From positions 1 to 14,566 of the forward strand of contig CAIUGQ010000424.1 in NCBI GenBank assembly GCA_903898725.1: a DNA stretch of 14,566 nucleotides, in the 5' to 3' direction. Both the position numbers and the translations under genes were made by a program. Of this stretch, positions 1 to 5,230 are shown piece by piece (within the stretch, counting starts at the first letter, position 1; every line of letters starts with the position of its first letter). The notes under the pieces are model-generated. The model saw nothing but the letters and a program-made list of their open reading frames with translations. It did not search any database and was not told the DNA's origin. This DNA comes from an uncultured Burkholderiales bacterium (GTDB taxonomy: Bacteria > Pseudomonadota > Gammaproteobacteria > Burkholderiales > Burkholderiaceae_E).

Positions 1-126
1 GCAGGCGCCGTTCTTGCAGCCGTAGGGCAGCACCACGCCCTGCCGCAGGCCGGCCTCGAGCACGGTCTCGTCGGGCTCGACCGCGAACTGCTTGCCGCTG
101 GGCATGACGGTGACGGTGAAGGTCAT
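1..126 (-). CDS. Ferredoxin-domain reductase, N-terminal 42 residues (AscD-like CDP-6-deoxy-glucoseen reductase family), partial
   Basis: Only the first 42 codons are in the window; the gene continues beyond position 1. The residues form the start of a plant-type 2Fe-2S ferredoxin domain: a beta-strand rich N-terminus, then ETVLEAGLRQGVVLPYGCKNGAC at 20-42 in outline, with Cys37 and Cys42 being the first two of the four expected cluster ligands. In Burkholderiales this opening is typical of proteins annotated as CDP-6-deoxy-delta-3,4-glucoseen reductase, in which the ferredoxin domain precedes FAD- and NAD-binding reductase domains; that annotation is family-based and the real substrate is uncertain. 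The ATG at 124-126 is preceded only by a weak ACGAG. It diverges from the epimerase gene across 16 bp. The downstream reductase domains cannot be seen, so a stand-alone ferredoxin or another oxygenase reductase is possible. Confidence 0.75.
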   Translation of the reverse strand, partial: MTFTVTVMPSGKQFAVEPDETVLEAGLRQGVVLPYGCKNGAC

Positions 127-130
127 CTCG

Positions 131-136
131 TAGAAT
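131..136 (+). promoter_or_regulatory. -10 box (TAGAAT) of the epimerase gene, predicting a leaderless mRNA
   Basis: TAGAAT matches the sigma-70 -10 consensus in five of six positions. Seven bases after its end is the A of the ATG at 143, so the predicted start site coincides with the start codon. The -35 region inside the divergent gene is weak. Confidence 0.35.
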
Positions 137-142
137 CGCCGA

Positions 143-1093
143 ATGGAATCGCGAAGGCCGCATTATCGCTCACTGCCGCGACGCTTCCGGCGTCCGGCGG
201 TGCTCGTGCTCGGCTGCGGCGATGTCGGGCTGCGCTTCGCGCGCGAGCAGGCATCCCGCATGCGCGTGATCGGCGTCGTGCGGCGCGCCGACGCTGCCGA
301 CGCGGTGAGGGCCGCGGGCGCGATCCCGATCCGGGCCGACCTCGACGATCGGCGCACGCTGCGCCGTCTCGCCGGTCTGGCGGACCGGGTGCTCCATTCG
401 GCGCCGCCGCCCGGCGCGGGGCTCGACGATCCGCGCACACGGCGCGCCCTGGCCGCGCTGCATGCGGCCGGCACCTGGGTCTACCTGAGCACGACCGGCG
501 TCTACGGCGACTGCGACGGCGCCCGCTTCGACGAGACCCGGCGCCCGGCGCCGCGCAACGAACGCGCCGTGCGGCGCGTGGCCGCCGAGCGCCGGCTGCG
601 TCGGCGTGCGGCGTCGGGTGCGATCCGCGCGACCATCCTGCGGGTGCCCGGCATCTACGCGGCCGACCGGCTGCCGATCGAGCGTCTGCAGCGCGGCACG
701 CCCGCGCTGATCGACGCTCACGATGTGCACACGAACCACATCCACGCCGACGACCTCGCCCGGATCGCCTTCTTCGCGCTGTCGCGCGGGCGCTCGCAGC
801 GCACCGTGCACGCGGTCGACGACACCACCCTGAAGATGGGCGAGTACTTCGATGCCGTGGCGCGGGCGTTCGCGCTGCCGCCGCCGCCGCGCCTGAGCCG
901 CGAGGCGCTCCGGGCGGCCGTGTCGCCGATGCTCTGGAGCTTCATGTCCGAGTCGCGCAGGCTCGACAACCGCCGCCTGCGGCGCGAGTTGCGCGTACGG
1001 CTGCGCTGGCCGACGGTCGCAGCCTTCCTGCAGGCGCACGGCACCCACGGCGGGGCGGACGGCGTTCGCCCGGCGGAGTCCACCGTGTTATGA
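143..1093 (+). CDS. NAD-dependent epimerase/dehydratase-like protein (YeeZ-type atypical extended SDR)
   Basis: A 316-residue Rossmann protein. The dinucleotide-binding loop GCGDVG is at 24-29 after a short strand. Other extended-SDR landmarks follow in order: LSTTGVYGD at 115-123, LRVPGIYA at 166-173, NHIHADDLA at 198-206, and an ESRRLDNRRLRREL segment near the C-terminus as in YeeZ-like proteins. The classical YxxxK catalytic pair is not evident: arginines occupy the region after Tyr121 where a lysine would be expected. The substrate is therefore unknown, and a binding or quality-control role is as likely as sugar epimerisation. The N-terminus has about 18 basic residues before the first strand. 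ATG 143 has no Shine-Dalgarno and lies just after a TAGAAT -10 box. The stop codon (1091-1093) is inside the -10 box of the tRNA promoter. Confidence 0.8.
   Translation: MESRRPHYRSLPRRFRRPAVLVLGCGDVGLRFAREQASRMRVIGVVRRADAADAVRAAGAIPIRADLDDRRTLRRLAGLADRVLHSAPPPGAGLDDPRTRRALAALHAAGTWVYLSTTGVYGDCDGARFDETRRPAPRNERAVRRVAAERRLRRRAASGAIRATILRVPGIYAADRLPIERLQRGTPALIDAHDVHTNHIHADDLARIAFFALSRGRSQRTVHAVDDTTLKMGEYFDAVARAFALPPPPRLSREALRAAVSPMLWSFMSESRRLDNRRLRRELRVRLRWPTVAAFLQAHGTHGGADGVRPAESTVL
162..167 (-). promoter_or_regulatory. Possible -10 box for the ferredoxin-domain reductase
   Basis: On the minus strand GATAAT (five of six matches to TATAAT) lies 36 bp upstream of the ATG at 126 and would start transcription near 155. 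No good -35 hexamer is present. It sits inside the divergent epimerase coding region, so the two divergent transcription units would overlap. Confidence 0.3.
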
Positions 1094-1094
1094 T
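1065..1094 (+). promoter_or_regulatory. Promoter of tRNA-Thr, overlapping the epimerase stop codon
   Basis: The -10 TATGAT is at 1089-1094 and includes the TGA stop of the epimerase. A weak -35 TTCGCC is at 1065-1070, with an 18 bp spacer. Transcription would start near 1101, giving a 5' leader of about 70 nt for RNase P to remove. The -10 is followed by CAGA and then GGCTCTGC (1099-1106), the start-site element shared with other promoters in this window. Confidence 0.5.
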
Positions 1095-1170
1095 CAGAGG
1101 CTCTGCTTGGCGTGGGTACAGGCCGAAGGTCCAACCGCCTTCATCGCCTCTCGTCTCCTCGCCATGGCAC

Positions 1171-1246
<76 letters not shown>

Positions 1247-1259
1247 GGATTGACGGCAC

Positions 1260-1289
1260 GAACGGCCCCGAGCGGGCCGTTCTGCTTTT
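1260..1289 (+). terminator. Rho-independent terminator of tRNA-Thr
   Basis: A perfect 9-bp stem GAACGGCCC (1260-1268) with GGGCCGTTC (1274-1282) closes a 5-nt loop and is followed by TGCTTTT. It starts 14 nt after the CCA end. On the minus strand the same stem lacks a T run, so it serves mainly the tRNA, although it lies between convergent units. Confidence 0.8.
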
Positions 1290-1320
1290 CCGGGCCACGC
1301 TTTCCGGACGCGCTTTCCGG
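1284..1320. repeat. Three short tandem copies of a GCTTTCCGG motif
   Basis: GCTTTTCCGG (1284-1293), CGCTTTCCGG (1298-1307) and CGCTTTCCGG (1311-1320) recur every 13-14 bp between the tRNA terminator and the end of the convergent secreted-protein gene. The first copy overlaps the T run of the terminator. No function is evident. Confidence 0.5.
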
Positions 1321-1344
1321 GCCCCGACTTCCTGCGACGTCGGC

Positions 1345-1872
1345 TCAGAGCCGCTGGTCGCGGGTGTTCTGCCGGCCCGGAGCAGGCCCGCGCTCCACCG
1401 CGCCGCGCATCGTGGCGATCGCCGCCTGCGAGCCCGCCAGCGAAAAGCGCAGGACGCGGAAAGCGTCACCGTCGATCGGGAAGGCGATGCCGATGCGACG
1501 CGAACCCCGCACCAGCGTGTCGACCTGGTCGAAGTTCTCGAACGCGTACCGATAGAGCGGGCGGCCTTCGGCGTTGCGACCGTCGAGCGCGCCGCGACAG
1601 ATCAGCGTGACCGAGTCGGCGCCGCCGTCGCCATTGGCGAGCGCGGGGTAGCGCGCACCGTCCCGGCACGACGCCGGGAACGCGACCAGGTAGGTGCAGC
1701 TGCGATCCTGCGGATCGCACCATTGGCCGAAGACGTTGCCGCTGTCGTTGACGGTGGCCGCGTAGAAGCTCTTCTGCGCGTCATGGATCCAGTCGCCGCT
1801 GGCCTGCGCGTGCGCGGCCCATGGCAGGGCGAGGGCGGCGCATGCCGCGAACGCGCGAATCAGTCGGGACAT
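1345..1872 (-). CDS. Secreted (periplasmic) hypothetical protein with four conserved-looking cysteines
   Basis: I do not recognise the family with confidence. The 175-residue product has a clear Sec signal peptide: basic MSRLIR, a hydrophobic core, and a probable cleavage after AHA at residue 22. The mature part carries Cys52, Cys59, Cys69 and Cys92, enough for two disulfides, and a FGQWCDP...SCTYLV pattern. Alternating strands follow (VDTLVRG, RRIGIAFPI, AFRVLRFSLAGS). The general look (FG-x-x-C, a second Cys-x-W/Y, a GIAFP strand, an SLAGS end) loosely resembles IalB-type periplasmic proteins; that is inference only. The ATG at 1872 is preferred over the ATG six bases upstream because GGAG then has a 6-nt spacing instead of abutting the start. 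It is transcribed after ispH in the same direction, but 248 bp separate them and no convincing promoter was found. Confidence 0.75.
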   Translation of the reverse strand: MSRLIRAFAACAALALPWAAHAQASGDWIHDAQKSFYAATVNDSGNVFGQWCDPQDRSCTYLVAFPASCRDGARYPALANGDGGADSVTLICRGALDGRNAEGRPLYRYAFENFDQVDTLVRGSRRIGIAFPIDGDAFRVLRFSLAGSQAAIATMRGAVERGPAPGRQNTRDQRL

Positions 1873-2065
1873 CTGCATCTCCGGAGGCCGAGGGGCGCAA
1901 GCGCACGACGGGCGGGATGGGCGGGCTGCGTTCAATGGGCGTCGAGCGGGCAGTCGCGCCCCGCACGCGGCGGCCGGCACGGCCCAGTATCGCGAGCCGC
2001 GGCCCGCGCGTGCGCGCTGCGGCCGGCTCACCGGGCACTCGCGGCCGCCGCACAGCGGATCCGAT

Positions 2066-2122
2066 GAGCCGCGGCGGGCGGCTCGGCCCGCCGGCACCGC
2101 GGCCGCCGAGCCGTGCGGGCTC
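2066..2122 (-). other. Alternating inverted repeats at the ispH 3' end
   Basis: Complementary arms alternate: GAGCCG (2066-2071), CGGCTCGGC (2079-2087), GCCGAGCCG (2105-2113) and GGCTC (2118-2122, overlapping the ispH stop). Each arm can pair with either neighbour, so only some of the hairpins can form at once. There is no T run, so this is not a typical rho-independent terminator. It occupies part of the 248-bp spacer 1873-2120, in which nothing else was recognised. Confidence 0.4.
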
Positions 2123-3068
2123 AGCCTCCCGACAGGCCCTTGGGCAGGGGAAACTGTACGTGCTCCTCGATGCCGTCGAGTGCCTGCACGCGGGTCACGC
2201 CGAGTTCGCGCAGTCGGGCGACGAGTGCCTGCACCAGCAGCTCCGGGGCCGACGCGCCCGCCGTCACACCGATGCGCTTCCTGCCCGCGAGCCAGGCCGG
2301 ATCGAGCTCGGCGGCCGATCCGATCAGGCGGGCCTCGCAGCCCATCTTCTCGGCCACCTCGCGCAGCCGATTGCTGTTCGAGCTGCTCGGGCTGCCGACC
2401 ACCAGGACCAGGTCGCACTGGGGCGCCATGAACTTCACGGCGTCCTGGCGGTTCTGCGTCGCATAGCAGATGTCCTGCTTCTTCGGCTCGGCGATGGCCG
2501 GGTAACGCTGCTTGAGCGCATCGATCACGACGCGGCAGTCATCGACCGACAGCGTGGTCTGGGTGACGTACGCGAGCCGCCCCGGGTCGGCGACCTGCAG
2601 CCCGGCGACGTCCTCGGCGGTCTCGACCAGATGGATGCCGTCGTCGGCCTGACCCATCGTGCCTTCGACCTCGGGGTGGCCGGCATGGCCGATCATCACG
2701 ACTTCACGGCCCTCGCGGCGCATCTTCGCGACCTCGACGTGGACCTTGGTGACGAGCGGACAGGTGGCGTCGAACACGCGCAGCCCGCGCTGCTCGGCCT
2801 CGTCGCGCACCGAGCGCGACACGCCGTGGGCCGAGAAGACCAGCACGGCGCCGGTCGGCACCTGGTCGAGGTGATCGACGAAGATCGCGCCCTTGCCGCG
2901 CAGGTCACCGACCACGTGGTCGTTGTGGACGATCTCGTGGCGCACGTAGATGGGCGCGCCGAACTGGGCAAGCGCGCGTTCGACGATCTCGATGGCGCGA
3001 TCCACGCCGGCGCAGAAGCCGCGCGGCTGAGCGAGCAGCACCTCGGCGGGCGAAGCGAGGTCGGTCAT
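2121..3068 (-). CDS. ispH: 4-hydroxy-3-methylbut-2-enyl diphosphate reductase (IspH/LytB)
   Basis: IspH catalyses the last step of the MEP pathway, reducing HMBPP to IPP and DMAPP with a 4Fe-4S cluster in the cytoplasm. The 315-residue protein has the family's length and the three cluster cysteines Cys19 (RGFCAGVDRA), Cys103 (FDATCPLV) and Cys201 (QDICYATQNRQ). It also carries the substrate-binding histidines His48 and His131, and Glu133 in HPEVEGTMGQ, the proton-relay glutamate of the family. A SPSSSNSNRL loop at 227-235 binds the diphosphate in homologues. ATG 3068 follows the fkpB stop by one base. Its GGGAG (3078-3082, spacing 9) is embedded in the last fkpB codons, so the two are translationally linked. 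The longer upstream reading frame has no support. Confidence 0.97.
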   Translation of the reverse strand: MTDLASPAEVLLAQPRGFCAGVDRAIEIVERALAQFGAPIYVRHEIVHNDHVVGDLRGKGAIFVDHLDQVPTGAVLVFSAHGVSRSVRDEAEQRGLRVFDATCPLVTKVHVEVAKMRREGREVVMIGHAGHPEVEGTMGQADDGIHLVETAEDVAGLQVADPGRLAYVTQTTLSVDDCRVVIDALKQRYPAIAEPKKQDICYATQNRQDAVKFMAPQCDLVLVVGSPSSSNSNRLREVAEKMGCEARLIGSAAELDPAWLAGRKRIGVTAGASAPELLVQALVARLRELGVTRVQALDGIEEHVQFPLPKGLSGG

Positions 3069-3069
3069 G

Positions 3070-3543
3070 TCAGAGCACTCCCAGGATGCGGACCTCGAAC
3101 CGGATCGGCTGGCCCGCGAGCGGATGATTGAAGTCGAGCAATGCGCCGGCATCGTCGACCTCCTTGACCACGCCGGCATAGCGCCCGCCGTCCGGGGCGG
3201 CGAAGTCGAGCAGGTCGCCCGGCGAATAGGTGGCGCCCTGCTCGCCGTGCGCGGCGAGCATCGCGCTGGAGACGCGCTGCAGCAGGGCTGCGTTGCGGGG
3301 ACCGAAGGCCTGCTCGGGCGCGAGATCGAAGCTCGCGGACTCGCCTTCGCGCAGTCCGAGCAGGCACTGCTCGAGCGGCTCGACCAGTTGGCCTAGGCCC
3401 AAGGTCAGCGTGGCGGGCCGGTCGTCGAACGTGCTGATGACGTCGTCGCCGGTGCGCGCCAGACTGATCCGATAGTGAAGCGTCAGGTGCGAATCGGATC
3501 GCACCCGGGGCGCGGTGTCTTCGGGCGACTCGGAAACATTCAT
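3070..3543 (-). CDS. fkpB: FKBP-type peptidyl-prolyl cis-trans isomerase, SlpA/FkpB type
   Basis: A 157-residue cytoplasmic FKBP of the SlyD/SlpA group. Visible landmarks are the N-terminal strand LTLHYRISL (20-28), the FDDRPATLTLGLGQLVEPLEQCLLGLREGE core (39-68 in outline), an insert-in-flap region rich in Ala/Gly after residue 75, and the signature DFNHPLAGQPIRFEV at 137-151. The family speeds proline isomerisation and acts as a folding helper. Pairing of fkpB with ispH is known from E. coli too, where fkpB lies immediately upstream of ispH. ATG 3543 is chosen because GAGGA (3552-3556) lies 8 nt upstream and MNVSES begins a normal SlpA N-terminus. The open frame continues far upstream but overlaps radC antisense and is not credible. 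Confidence 0.93.
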   Translation of the reverse strand: MNVSESPEDTAPRVRSDSHLTLHYRISLARTGDDVISTFDDRPATLTLGLGQLVEPLEQCLLGLREGESASFDLAPEQAFGPRNAALLQRVSSAMLAAHGEQGATYSPGDLLDFAAPDGGRYAGVVKEVDDAGALLDFNHPLAGQPIRFEVRILGVL

Positions 3544-3566
3544 GCCGGGGGTCCTCGCGAGCCGCG

Positions 3567-3572
3567 ATTGTA
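3567..3572 (-). promoter_or_regulatory. -10 box (TACAAT) of the fkpB-ispH operon
   Basis: Minus-strand TACAAT (five of six) predicts a start near 3560, immediately upstream of the fkpB Shine-Dalgarno, giving a leader of about 17 nt. It is followed by CGC and GGCTCGCG, a looser form of the start-site element seen at other promoters here. No good -35 is present. It lies in the 54-bp divergent spacer with radC. Confidence 0.45.
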
Positions 3573-3577
3573 CGTTC

Positions 3578-3582
3578 AGGAG
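3578..3582 (+). promoter_or_regulatory. Shine-Dalgarno of radC that favours a TTG start at 3592
   Basis: AGGAG lies 9 nt before TTG 3592 but 15 nt before ATG 3598, both in the radC frame. The better spacing supports TTG as the real start, which would add two residues. Confidence 0.45.
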
Positions 3583-3597
3583 CCGTCGACCTTGTTC

Positions 3598-4290
3598 ATG
3601 CCAGCCTCGTCCCCCCTCCCCAAGTCCGGCGGACCGATCGCCCAGCGCCCGCGCGAACGCATGGCGGACGGCGGCCCGGCCTCGCTCGCGGACGCCGAGC
3701 TGCTCGCGGTCCTGCTCGGCACCGGCCGCCGCGGACGCTCGGCGTTCGAGCTCGGATGCGAACTGCTGGAGCGTTTCGACGGACTCGCCGGGCTGTTCGC
3801 CGCGCCGCGCGCCGCGGTGCTGGCCGTCCCGGGCGTCGGCCCGGCGCGCTGGGCGGCGCTGCGGGCCGGGCTGGAGCTGGCGCGACGCAGCATCGCCGAG
3901 GACCTGCGGCGACGCGATGCGCTGGCCTCGCCCGAGCAGGTGGGGCACTACCTCGCGCTCAGCCTGCAGCACTGTCCGCACGAAGTGTTCGCCGTGCTGT
4001 TCCTGGACGCGAGGAACCGACTGCTGGCGGCCGAGGAGCTGTTCCGCGGCACCCTCAGCCAGACCGTGGTCTACCCGCGCGAGGTCGCCCGACGGGCGCT
4101 CGAGCGCAACGCCGCGGCGGTGATCCTCGCGCACAACCACCCGTCCGGACTGGCCGAGCCGAGCCAGGCGGACCGGCTGCTCACCGAGGCGCTCAAGCGC
4201 ACGCTGCAGTGTCTCGACATCCCGGTGCTGGACCATCTGATCGTCGCCGGCGGGCGCCGCTATTCGTTCGCCGAACACGGCCTGCTGTGA
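3598..4290 (+). CDS. radC: RadC family JAB1/MPN metalloprotease-fold protein
   Basis: The 230-residue protein has the usual RadC length and layout. An N-terminal segment QRPRERMADGGPASLADAELLAVLLGTG (17-43 in outline) is followed by a helix-hairpin-helix GVGPARWAALRAG at 79-91. The C-terminal JAB domain has an intact zinc site of the JAMM type: Glu129, then His179-x-His181, Ser189 and Asp192. RadC was once linked to DNA repair but its cellular role is unsettled. It is divergent from fkpB and sits upstream of rpmB-rpmG, as in many proteobacteria. The annotated ATG 3598 is conservative; an in-frame TTG at 3592 has the better ribosome-binding-site spacing. Upstream in-frame ATG 3475 would overlap fkpB antisense and is rejected. 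Confidence 0.93.
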   Translation: MPASSPLPKSGGPIAQRPRERMADGGPASLADAELLAVLLGTGRRGRSAFELGCELLERFDGLAGLFAAPRAAVLAVPGVGPARWAALRAGLELARRSIAEDLRRRDALASPEQVGHYLALSLQHCPHEVFAVLFLDARNRLLAAEELFRGTLSQTVVYPREVARRALERNAAAVILAHNHPSGLAEPSQADRLLTEALKRTLQCLDIPVLDHLIVAGGRRYSFAEHGLL

Positions 4291-4322
4291 ACCCGCCGCA
4301 CGCTCGATGCCGGGCGTCGCGG

Positions 4323-4355
4323 CGAGGGTGCGTCCGGCGACCCTTTCCTCGTTTT
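4323..4355 (+). terminator. Weak candidate terminator of radC
   Basis: CGAGG (4323-4327) can pair with CCTCG (4347-4351) and is followed directly by TTTT (4352-4355). An alternative inner pairing AGGGT/ACCCT also exists. The stem is short and the loop long, so support is limited. Confidence 0.25.
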
Positions 4356-4418
4356 CGATGAACCGGCCCCCCATCCCGCGCCTGGCTCGGCGCCGCTCGC
4401 CGCAGCCGGTCGGCCGGC

Positions 4419-4448
4419 TTGCGACCCCGCCGAGTTGTGCGTTACAAT
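4419..4448 (+). promoter_or_regulatory. Promoter of the rpmB-rpmG operon
   Basis: The -35 TTGCGA (4419-4424, four of six) and -10 TACAAT (4443-4448, five of six) are separated by 18 bp. The -10 is followed by CCAA and GGCTTTGC (4453-4460), the shared start-site element. Transcription would start near 4455, giving a leader of about 85 nt. Confidence 0.6.
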
Positions 4449-4471
4449 CCAAGGCTTTGCTGAATCCACCA

Positions 4472-4513
4472 GGCACGGTGGGCTCCGACGGTTCGCCGGG
4501 AGCGCGTCGTGCC
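4472..4513 (+). promoter_or_regulatory. Structured 5' leader hairpin of rpmB
   Basis: A stepped hairpin lies between the promoter and the Shine-Dalgarno. The outer stem is GGCACG (4472-4477) with CGTGCC (4508-4513), the middle stem GCTCC (4482-4486) with GGAGC (4499-4503), and the inner stem CGG/CCG closes a TTCG tetraloop (4492-4495). A two-base GA bulge (4487-4488) separates middle and inner stems. It ends 14 nt before the AGGAG at 4528. It could be an operator for ribosomal-protein feedback; that is inference. Confidence 0.45.
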
Positions 4514-4538
4514 GCTACTTTCGATCCAGGAGTGAACC

Positions 4539-4772
4539 ATGGCCAAAGTCTGCCAAGTCACCGGCAAGGGCCCGATGGTCGGCAACAACGTCTCGCACGC
4601 GAACAACAAGACCAAGCGCCGCTTCCTGCCGAATCTGCAGTACCGCCGCTTCTGGGTCGAGAGCGAGAACCGTTGGGTCCGGCTGCGCATCACCAATGCC
4701 GCGCTGCGTACCATCGACAAGGTCGGCATCGACACCGTTCTGGTCGACCTGCGCGCCCGCGGCGAAGTCTGA
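4539..4772 (+). CDS. rpmB: 50S ribosomal protein L28
   Basis: The 77-residue product is a full-length bacterial L28: it begins MAKVCQVTGKGPMVGNN, continues with SHANNKTKRRFLPNL and RFWVESENRWVRLR, and ends with IDTVLVDLRARGEV. It is a small basic protein of the large subunit. It has only one cysteine (Cys5) and so lacks the zinc-ribbon cysteines of C-plus L28 forms. AGGAG at 4528-4532 with a 6-nt spacer fixes the start. It is the first gene of a two-gene operon with rpmG 41 bp downstream, the usual proteobacterial arrangement. Confidence 0.98.
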   Translation: MAKVCQVTGKGPMVGNNVSHANNKTKRRFLPNLQYRRFWVESENRWVRLRITNAALRTIDKVGIDTVLVDLRARGEV

Positions 4773-4813
4773 CCTCGCCGCCGTACCCGCACACAGCACC
4801 AGGAGCCTGAACC

Positions 4814-4969
4814 ATGCGCGACAAGATCAAGCTGGAGTCGACCGCCGGTACCGGTCACTTCTACACGACGACCAAGAACAAGCGGACCACCCCGGACAAG
4901 ATGCTGATCAAGAAGTTCGATCCGGTCGCCCGCAAGCACGTCGACTACAAAGAAACGAAGATCAAGTGA
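4814..4969 (+). CDS. rpmG: 50S ribosomal protein L33
   Basis: A 51-residue basic protein beginning MRDKIKLESTAGTGHFYTT, followed by KNKRTTPDKMLIKKFDPVARKH in outline and ending YKETKIK. This is the cysteine-free (zinc-independent) L33 type typical of proteobacteria. AGGAG at 4801-4805 with an 8-nt spacer precedes the ATG. It is co-transcribed with rpmB; a strong terminator ends the unit at 5047-5068. Confidence 0.98.
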   Translation: MRDKIKLESTAGTGHFYTTTKNKRTTPDKMLIKKFDPVARKHVDYKETKIK

Positions 4970-4982
4970 TCACCCGATAACG

Positions 4983-5038
4983 CATCGGGGCGCGTTCCTC
5001 GCGGCCCGATGTGCATCAGCCGATCCTCGCCGGATCGG
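4983..5038 (+). other. Two hairpins in the rpmG 3' UTR
   Basis: First hairpin: CATCGGG (4983-4989) with CCCGATG (5005-5011), continued inside by CGCG (4991-4994) with CGCG (5000-5003) around TTCCT. Second hairpin: CCGATCC (5020-5026) with GGATCGG (5032-5038), loop TCGCC. Neither has a T run. Together with the terminator that follows they form a compact, highly folded tail of about 100 nt. Confidence 0.55.
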
Positions 5039-5046
5039 AGGTTCGA

Positions 5047-5068
5047 GGCGCCCGAGGGCGCCTTTTTT
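5047..5068 (+). terminator. Rho-independent terminator of rpmB-rpmG
   Basis: GGCGCC (5047-5052) pairs with GGCGCC (5057-5062) around a CGAG loop, followed at once by six T residues (5063-5068). Confidence 0.85.
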
Positions 5069-5096
5069 GCGTCTGGTGTCCGTCCGGGGCACCAAC

Positions 5097-5181
5097 AAAA
5101 ACGCCCCGTCACCGGGGCCCCAAAACAAAACGCCCCGTCACCGGGGCCCCGAAACAAAAACGCCCCGTCACCGGGGCGTTT
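5097..5181. repeat. Three tandem copies of a 29-30 bp hairpin unit
   Basis: The unit, an A run then CGCCCCGTCACCGGGGC and CCCC or GTTT, occurs at about 5097-5121, 5127-5150 and 5156-5181; corresponding C residues are at 5102, 5131 and 5161, so the period is 29 then 30. Each copy is itself a hairpin, CCCCG/CGGGG closing TCAC. There are no spacers between copies, which argues against a CRISPR array. Confidence 0.85.
5127..5181 (-). terminator. Tandem rho-independent terminators of the desaturase gene
   Basis: Read on the minus strand, the copy nearest the desaturase has a 10-bp stem AAACGCCCCG (5181-5172) with CGGGGCGTTT (5167-5158), loop GTGA, and a T-rich tail. The next copy (5150-5127) has a 6-bp stem followed by TTTTGTTTT. 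A third copy further on (5118-5097) ends in TTTTTGTT and could act as a backup. Confidence 0.75.
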
Positions 5182-5230
5182 GTCCATCCCCCGGCCCGGT
5201 CACGAGACCGGCCGGAAGACAGGGAGAAGA

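Noticed and set aside
1873..2418. Long upstream extension of the secreted protein's reading frame into ispH
   Set aside because: The extension is Arg/Pro/Gly-rich, overlaps ispH in another frame, and would bury a clear signal peptide that starts at residue 1 of the short form.
3475..3597. Upstream ATG start for radC at 3475
   Set aside because: It would overlap the divergent fkpB start and promoter, and the added residues do not resemble RadC.
5097..5181. CRISPR array suggested by repeats of 29-30 bp
   Set aside because: The copies abut without spacers, there are only three, no cas genes are near, and each unit is itself a terminator hairpin.
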